From NCBI GenBank assembly GCA_964345555.1, contig CAYFRD010000030.1:1-17695 (forward strand): a stretch of DNA of 17,695 bases, in the 5' to 3' direction. Below the pieces are notes generated by a model, which worked only from the letters and a program-made list of their open reading frames with translations, was not told the origin of the DNA and did not search any database. The translations under genes were made by a program, and so were the position numbers. The stretch comes from Peptoniphilus_E sp964345555 (GTDB lineage: Bacteria; Bacillota; Clostridia; Tissierellales; Peptoniphilaceae). Positions 13,210 to 17,695 of this stretch are shown here, piece by piece; position 1 is the first letter of the stretch; every line of letters starts with the position of its first letter.

Positions 13210-14496
13210 ATGAAGAAGGAAGATATCAGAAGTTTAAAATTGGAGTCTATATGTGTGCAAGGAGGATACCAGCCGGAAAACGGAGAACCGAGAATCGCTC
13301 CCATAGTTCAATCTACGGCGTACAAATATGACAGTGCCGATACGGTGGGAAATTTATTTGATTTAAAGGAGTCGGGATATTTTTACTCAAGACTTGCAAA
13401 TCCTACAGTGGGTTACTTGGAAGAAAAAATTGCTGAACTGGACGGAGGGATTGCAGCTATAGGAACATCATCAGGGCAATCAGCAACACTTTTGTCAATA
13501 TTGACACTTTGCTCGCAAGGTGACAACATCATCGCTATGAACAATCTCTACGGGGGAACTCACACTCTTATCGGTTCCACAATAGGCAAGTTCGGCATCA
13601 AGACAAAATTCGTACCGCTAAATGATGTGGACAAGATAAGAGAGGTTGTAGATGAAAATACCAAGTTGATATTTTCAGAAACTATCGGCAATCCGGCAGT
13701 GAGTGTACTGGATATAGAGCGTGTGTCGAATGTGGCTCATGAGTTGGGCATTCCGCTTGTGGTTGACAATACTCTTGTAACGCCTGTTCTTTGCAGACCT
13801 CTTGATCATGGGGCGGATATAGTGGTTTATTCTTCCACTAAGTACCTTGACGGTCATGCGACTTCCGTGGGCGGATTGATCGTAGATGGCGGAAAGTTTG
13901 ATTGGACGAAGGGAAGATTCGATTGTTTGACGCAACCGGATCCCAATTATCACGGACTCAGCTACACGGAAACTTTTAAGGATTTGGCATACATTACCAG
14001 AGCAAGGGCTGTCTATATGAGAGATTTGGGAGCTGTAATGAGTCCTTTCAACGGATTTTTGACTAATCTTGGAGTTGAAACTCTTGCTCTCAGAATGGAA
14101 AGACACAGCGAAAATGCTCTTAAAGTTGCAGAATACCTGGCAAAACACGATAAGGTAGAATGGGTCAAGTATCCCAAATTAAAAACAGGTGATGATTATG
14201 AACTTGCTGAAAAATACCTGCACAAGGGAGGAAGCGGAGTAATAGCCTTCGGAGTGAGAGGCGGAGTGGAAGCCACAAAGAAATGGATCGATTCGCTGAA
14301 GATGATAAGTCTTGTGGTGCACGTTGCAGATGTGAGAAGTCACGCACTTCATCCGGCGAGCATGACGCATAGACAATTGTCCGATGCGGATTTAAAAGCG
14401 GGAGGAATTTCGCCCAATTTAGTAAGATTGTCAGTGGGAATTGAAAATATAGAAGATATAATCGCAGATATTGAACAGGCTTTTGAAAATATTTAA
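13210..14496 (+). CDS. metY: O-acetylhomoserine sulfhydrylase (homocysteine synthase)
   Basis: A 428-residue PLP enzyme of the Cys/Met metabolism family that makes homocysteine from O-acetylhomoserine and sulfide. The opening residues 'LESICVQGGYQPENGEPR' and the length are typical of the MetY branch, longer than MetB/MetC (about 380). SRLANPT (60-66) binds the phosphate from the neighbouring subunit. The PLP lysine is K211 in VYSSTKYLDGH, and VVDNT with D186 lies before it. HPASMTHRQL and SVGIEN near the C-terminus bind the substrate carboxylate. GGAGG lies just before the ATG. It is the first gene after the methionine T-box and is followed after 11 bases by the MetA/aspartate kinase fusion, which would make its substrate. 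Confidence 0.95.
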   Translation: MKKEDIRSLKLESICVQGGYQPENGEPRIAPIVQSTAYKYDSADTVGNLFDLKESGYFYSRLANPTVGYLEEKIAELDGGIAAIGTSSGQSATLLSILTLCSQGDNIIAMNNLYGGTHTLIGSTIGKFGIKTKFVPLNDVDKIREVVDENTKLIFSETIGNPAVSVLDIERVSNVAHELGIPLVVDNTLVTPVLCRPLDHGADIVVYSSTKYLDGHATSVGGLIVDGGKFDWTKGRFDCLTQPDPNYHGLSYTETFKDLAYITRARAVYMRDLGAVMSPFNGFLTNLGVETLALRMERHSENALKVAEYLAKHDKVEWVKYPKLKTGDDYELAEKYLHKGGSGVIAFGVRGGVEATKKWIDSLKMISLVVHVADVRSHALHPASMTHRQLSDADLKAGGISPNLVRLSVGIENIEDIIADIEQAFENI

Positions 14497-14507
14497 GGAG
14501 TGAGAGC

Positions 14508-16304
14508 ATGCCTTTAATAATACCTAAAGATTTGATCAGCCAGGAAGTTCTGGAGAGAGAGAACATCTTCATAATGGATGAAAACAGAGCCGGGACACAG
14601 GACATCAGACCGCTGAAGATCGCAATAGTGAATTTAATGCCCAAAAAAGAGGAAACGGAACTTCAGCTAATAAGAATTCTGTCCAACACCGCCCTCCAAA
14701 TAAATATAGATCTTATAAGGATGAAGACGCATAATCCCAAAAACACCAGCACAAAGCATTTGGAGCGATTTTATAAGACCTTTGATGAAGTTAAAGATTC
14801 AAAATATGATGCCATGATAGTGACTGGAGCGCCGGTAGAACTTCTTCAATACGAAAAAATAAAGTACTGGGCGGAACTCAAAGAGATATTCGACTATGCA
14901 AAGGAGAATGTATTCTCCACTATGTTCATCTGTTGGTCGGCACAAGCGGCGATATTCCACTATTACGGAGTGGATTGCCAAGTTGCCGACGAAAAGGTTT
15001 TTGGAGTTTTTGAATTTGATAAACTTCAAGAGGACAAATTATTTAAAGGCTTTGACGATGTATTTTCAATGCCCACTTCAAGGCATACTTTAGTGAGGGA
15101 GGAGGATTTGGTTGATATCAAGGATTTGAAAATCCTCGCATCGAGACCTGATACCGGAGTTGCCATAGCAACAACTGACGACAACAGATTTGTCTTTAAC
15201 TTCGGGCATTTTGAATATGAAAAGAACACCTTGCACAATGAATATATAAGAGATATTTCAAAGAACAAAAAAATATCCATCCCCAAAAATTACTACGTGG
15301 AAGATGATTATAAAAAAGATATTAAATTGAGATGGAGATCTGTGGGAAATCTGTTTTTCTCCAACTGGATAAATTACTGTGTATATCAGGAAACACCCTA
15401 TGAAATTGAAGAGATAAAAGTCAAGAACGTGTCCAAATTCGGCGGCTCATCTCTTTCCGATCACGTTCAGTTCTCAAAAGTCAAGGACATAATCAGCAAG
15501 AATGACGATAGGGATATAATAGTGGTTTCAGCACCGGGCAAGAGGAATATCAGAGATATGAAGATTACGGACAAGCTCATAGAAATTCACGAAAACAAAA
15601 AGAATATCAAAGATGTTGAAGATATCATGACAAGGCTTAAAATTGAATTGGACAGCTCCAAGGACTTGCTAAACAGAAATATATCCGAGGTCAAGGGCAG
15701 ATTTGAAGACATAGCTGTGAACTTAAAACTTGAAGGTGATTTTCTGTCGGAAATAAATGATACTTTCAAAGATATAGAGCAGTCGGAATCAAAGGACTTC
15801 ATAATCAGCAGAGGAGAGTATTTAAATGCCAAGATAATGGCTAAGTACTTAGGATATAAGTTTATAGATGCAAAGGATGTAATAGTTTTTAACAAAGAGG
15901 GCGAAGTGGATTTGAAAGAAAGCTACAGGAGGATCAACGAACACTTCAAGGAAAAGGAAAAAGTTGTGATTCCGGGATTTTATGGAGCGGATTTATACGG
16001 CAACATCCGTGCCTTTGACAGAGGTGGATCGGACTATACAGGTTCCATAATAGCCGGGGCATTAAATGCTGAAGTCTATGAAAATTGGACCGACGTTAAC
16101 GGAGTAATGGATTCCGATCCTAAGAAAAATGAAAATTCAAAGACGTACAAGAATTTAAGCTACAGTGAACTGAGCAGGATAATTAGAAGCGGGGCTGAAG
16201 TTTATCAACTGGATGCCATAAAACCCGTTAGAGATAAAAACATAACCATAAAAATTTTAAACACCAACGATCCTGAAAACGAAGGAACAAGCGTGAAAGA
16301 TTGA
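14508..16304 (+). CDS. metA: Fusion of homoserine O-acetyltransferase (MetA) and aspartate kinase catalytic domain
   Basis: One 598-residue frame with two complete enzymes. Residues 1 to about 302 are MetA: K46 in NLMPKKEE, TGAPVE with E111, nucleophile C142 in FICWSAQAA, and H234/E236 in GHFEYE. Glu at 111 is the acetyl-CoA-specific type, where the succinyl enzymes have Gly. Residues about 305-598 are an amino acid kinase domain of the aspartokinase type: KFGGSSL (310-316), VVSAPGKR (339-346), SRGEYLNAK (434-442), FDRGGSDYTGS (503-513), WTDVNGVMDSDP (527-538). It ends right after the catalytic domain (ILNTNDPENEGT), so the two ACT regulatory domains of normal aspartokinases are absent. The junction has almost no linker. 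AAGGAG precedes the ATG, 11 bases after metY, in one T-box-controlled operon. No stop or frameshift is seen in the joined region. Confidence 0.95.
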   Translation: MPLIIPKDLISQEVLERENIFIMDENRAGTQDIRPLKIAIVNLMPKKEETELQLIRILSNTALQINIDLIRMKTHNPKNTSTKHLERFYKTFDEVKDSKYDAMIVTGAPVELLQYEKIKYWAELKEIFDYAKENVFSTMFICWSAQAAIFHYYGVDCQVADEKVFGVFEFDKLQEDKLFKGFDDVFSMPTSRHTLVREEDLVDIKDLKILASRPDTGVAIATTDDNRFVFNFGHFEYEKNTLHNEYIRDISKNKKISIPKNYYVEDDYKKDIKLRWRSVGNLFFSNWINYCVYQETPYEIEEIKVKNVSKFGGSSLSDHVQFSKVKDIISKNDDRDIIVVSAPGKRNIRDMKITDKLIEIHENKKNIKDVEDIMTRLKIELDSSKDLLNRNISEVKGRFEDIAVNLKLEGDFLSEINDTFKDIEQSESKDFIISRGEYLNAKIMAKYLGYKFIDAKDVIVFNKEGEVDLKESYRRINEHFKEKEKVVIPGFYGADLYGNIRAFDRGGSDYTGSIIAGALNAEVYENWTDVNGVMDSDPKKNENSKTYKNLSYSELSRIIRSGAEVYQLDAIKPVRDKNITIKILNTNDPENEGTSVKD

Positions 16305-16310
16305 ATAATC

Positions 16311-16342
16311 ATCCCTCGGTACAGCCGAGGGATTTCGCATTT
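16311..16342 (+). terminator. Terminator hairpin of the methionine operon
   Basis: A perfect nine-base GC-rich stem, ATCCCTCGG (16311-16319) with CCGAGGGAT (16325-16333), loop TACAG, six bases after the stop codon. The tail TTCGCATTT is only moderately T-rich, so some read-through is possible. Confidence 0.75.
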
Positions 16343-16365
16343 AAGCAAATAAAAAAAATAGACCG

Positions 16366-16389
16366 AATTTAAATTGGAGTATTTAAATT
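16366..16389. repeat. Perfect inverted repeat upstream of the transporter promoter
   Basis: AATTTAAAT (16366-16374), six bases, ATTTAAATT (16381-16389). It ends just before the -35 position of the following promoter and could be an operator or an A/T-rich upstream element. Confidence 0.6.
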
Positions 16390-16411
16390 TAAAGCCAAAG
16401 GGACATAACTC

Positions 16412-16420
16412 TGTTATAAT
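16412..16420 (+). promoter_or_regulatory. Extended -10 promoter of the ABC transporter unit
   Basis: TGTTATAAT: a perfect TATAAT (16415-16420) with the TG of an extended -10 one base upstream. No good -35 is present, as is usual for this promoter type. It lies 27 bases before the start codon. Confidence 0.65.
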
Positions 16421-16447
16421 AAAACTAAAATCAGAAAGGAGTTACAG

Positions 16448-17446
16448 ATGAAAAATTTACATAAAGTAATAGCGTTGTTTTTTACATTGTTGATCTTGAC
16501 ATCATGTGGAACAAATAATAATGCAGTTGAAAATAAGGCGGAAGAAAAAAGCAAACCGATAAAGGTTTTAGCACTTAAAGGACCTACAGGTATGGGACTG
16601 TCAAAACTAATGGAAGAAGATAGTTTGAGTAATACTGAAATTGATTATGAATTTGAACTGGTCGCATCTCCGGAGGATCTTGTGGCAAAGGCTGTGAAAA
16701 ATGAAGCTGATGTAATTGCAGTACCCTCCAATATGGCTGCAATTCTTTGGAACAAGACTGATGGAGAATTCAGAGTGCTGAACGCAAATACTCTTGGCGT
16801 TTTAAATATAGTGGGAGCAGATGACATTATAAAATCTCTATCTGATCTCAAGGGAAAGAAGATCTATGCATCGGGAAAGGGAGCAACACCGGAAATCGTA
16901 TTTAATTATCTGCTTGAAAAAAATTCGGTAAAACCTGAAGATGTCGAACTTGCTTGGAAAAGCGAACATTCGGAAGTATTAAGCGAGCTTGCAAAAGATG
17001 AGCATGCTTTCGGATTGCTGCCTCAGCCCTTTGCCACTGTTGCCACTCAAAAGATTGAGAATGCAAAGATACTGTTGGATCTGACGGAAGAATGGAATAA
17101 AATGGAAGAAAATTCGGAACTTGTAATGGGAGTTACGGTAGCGAATAAAAAATTTATAGAAAATAATAAGGAATCCGTAGATGTATTTTTACAAGAATAT
17201 AAGAAATCCGTGGATTTTGTGAATGAAAATACTGCAGAAGCGGCTAAGCTAATCGAGAAATTCGGCATACTGGACAATGCGCAAATTGCCGAAAAAGCCA
17301 TACCCTATTGCAACATAGTCAGTGTGGAAGGTGAAGATTTAAAATCTGCCTTGGGCGAATATTTACAAGTTCTCTTTGAAGCGAATCCTCAATCTGTAGG
17401 CGGTGCACTTCCTGATGAAAGTTTGTACTACATTAAGCAAAAATAA
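16448..17446 (+). CDS. ABC transporter solute-binding lipoprotein, SsuA/TauA (NMT1-like) type
   Basis: 332 residues. A lipoprotein signal peptide (MKNLHK, hydrophobic core, lipobox LTSC with C20) is followed by a polar Asn/Glu/Lys linker and a periplasmic-binding fold. 'LKGPTGMGLSKLMEE' (about 43-57), 'VIAVPSNMAAILW' and 'LKGKKIYASGKGATPE' are typical of the COG0715 group that binds sulfonates, nitrate, thiamine precursors or similar ligands. It is anchored outside the membrane. AAAGGAG lies before the ATG. The permease gene overlaps its 3' end by 32 bases, so this is the first gene of an importer operon with its own promoter. Its position after the methionine operon makes a sulfur compound an attractive but unproven ligand. 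Confidence 0.9.
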   Translation: MKNLHKVIALFFTLLILTSCGTNNNAVENKAEEKSKPIKVLALKGPTGMGLSKLMEEDSLSNTEIDYEFELVASPEDLVAKAVKNEADVIAVPSNMAAILWNKTDGEFRVLNANTLGVLNIVGADDIIKSLSDLKGKKIYASGKGATPEIVFNYLLEKNSVKPEDVELAWKSEHSEVLSELAKDEHAFGLLPQPFATVATQKIENAKILLDLTEEWNKMEENSELVMGVTVANKKFIENNKESVDVFLQEYKKSVDFVNENTAEAAKLIEKFGILDNAQIAEKAIPYCNIVSVEGEDLKSALGEYLQVLFEANPQSVGGALPDESLYYIKQK

Positions 17447-17695
17447 TAAAAGAACTATAGCTGCCACTGTTATATTATTATCGCTGTGGCAGATTATAGC
17501 CTATATTTTCCCGGTGAAATTTCTAATTGCGACACCCTTTGAAGTAGTTGCCAAATTGACGAACTTGGCTGGAGAGACAGAATTTTGGCAGAGGATACTA
17601 CATTCGTGGCTTAGAATTTCCATGGGACTCATATTTTCAATTGTGTCGGGAGTTCTGTGTGCAATGGCATCTTTGAAGAGGGATTTTCTAAGGGA
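17415..17695 (+). CDS. ABC transporter permease, SsuC/TauC type (3' partial)
   Basis: Begins MKVCTTLSKNNKRTIAAT and runs off the end of the window (93 codons visible). A first membrane segment is at about 15-32 (AATVILLSLWQIIAYIF), followed by 'FLIATPFEVVAKL', which matches the 'lPsP.eV...' segment of SsuC/TauC-like permeases, then 'HSWLRISMGLIFSIVSGVLCA', the start of the permease domain. The ATG at 17415 overlaps the binding-protein gene by 32 bases; the ribosome binding site there is weak (AGGCGG), so translation is probably coupled. In-frame GTG at 17403 is the only alternative before a stop codon. Confidence 0.88.
   Translation, partial: MKVCTTLSKNNKRTIAATVILLSLWQIIAYIFPVKFLIATPFEVVAKLTNLAGETEFWQRILHSWLRISMGLIFSIVSGVLCAMASLKRDFLR

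Noticed and set aside
13675..14644. Two long minus-strand frames (157 and 159 codons) opposite metY and the start of the MetA fusion
   Set aside because: They lie against clearly coding plus-strand genes with intact motifs, have no convincing ribosome binding sites and translate to unrecognisable sequence; they are shadows.
14508..16304. Two separate genes, metA and an aspartokinase, joined by a sequencing error
   Set aside because: The frame is continuous, the start of the kinase part (VSKFGGSS) follows MetA with no internal ribosome binding site or ATG at the junction, and both parts keep every key residue. Reads should still be checked.
1..17695. CRISPR arrays, tRNA or rRNA genes, complete insertion sequences, phage genes
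   Set aside because: No regularly spaced repeats, cloverleaf patterns, transposase or phage-like products were found on either strand.

Overview
The window is low-GC, AT-rich DNA with strong GGAGG-type ribosome binding sites, two T-box leaders, an IleRS of the eukaryote-like type 2 and an AhpC peroxiredoxin. This fits an anaerobic Firmicute. Overall protein character suggests the Tissierellia/Peptoniphilaceae, but no rRNA or lineage marker is present, so that placement is inference. No complete mobile element, CRISPR array, tRNA or rRNA was seen.

Layout. 1-711: 3' end of a sugar-type ABC transporter solute-binding protein with a strong terminator, then about 330 bases of AT-rich DNA with no convincing gene. 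1171-2397 (minus): peptidase T (pepT), divergent from a two-gene unit at 2506-3869 (53-residue membrane protein coupled by an ATGA overlap to a BaiN/HI0933-type flavoprotein). 4070-5820: a COG4091-type NAD(P) oxidoreductase with a C-terminal SAF domain, followed by an Rrf2-family regulator with four cysteines. 5822-9119: isoleucine T-box leader and ileS, whose HIGH signature is rearranged to GIHH. 9470-9759: an unrecognised pair of tiny genes (32 and 64 residues) with an ATGA overlap, its own promoter and a terminator. 9829-11982: HAD phosphatase plus M20 amidohydrolase, closely spaced. 12220-12786 (minus): ahpC. 12889-16304: strong promoter, methionine T-box, metY (O-acetylhomoserine sulfhydrylase) and a single 598-residue reading frame that fuses a complete MetA homoserine acetyltransferase to an aspartate kinase catalytic domain without ACT domains. 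16448-17695: solute-binding lipoprotein and the start of a permease of the SsuA/TauA-SsuC/TauC type.

The standout is the methionine operon. One transcript, apparently gated by uncharged tRNA-Met through a T-box with an AUG specifier, encodes the enzyme that commits aspartate to the pathway (aspartate kinase), the enzyme that activates homoserine (MetA; Glu111 points to acetyl-CoA use) and the enzyme that inserts sulfide (MetY). Fusing the first and the branch-committing enzyme in one chain, with the allosteric ACT domains missing, suggests a dedicated methionine-only aspartate kinase controlled by transcription attenuation and not by amino-acid feedback. The two enzymes between the fused activities (aspartate semialdehyde dehydrogenase and an ordinary homoserine dehydrogenase) are not in the window. 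The COG4091-type protein is only a distant homoserine-dehydrogenase relative.
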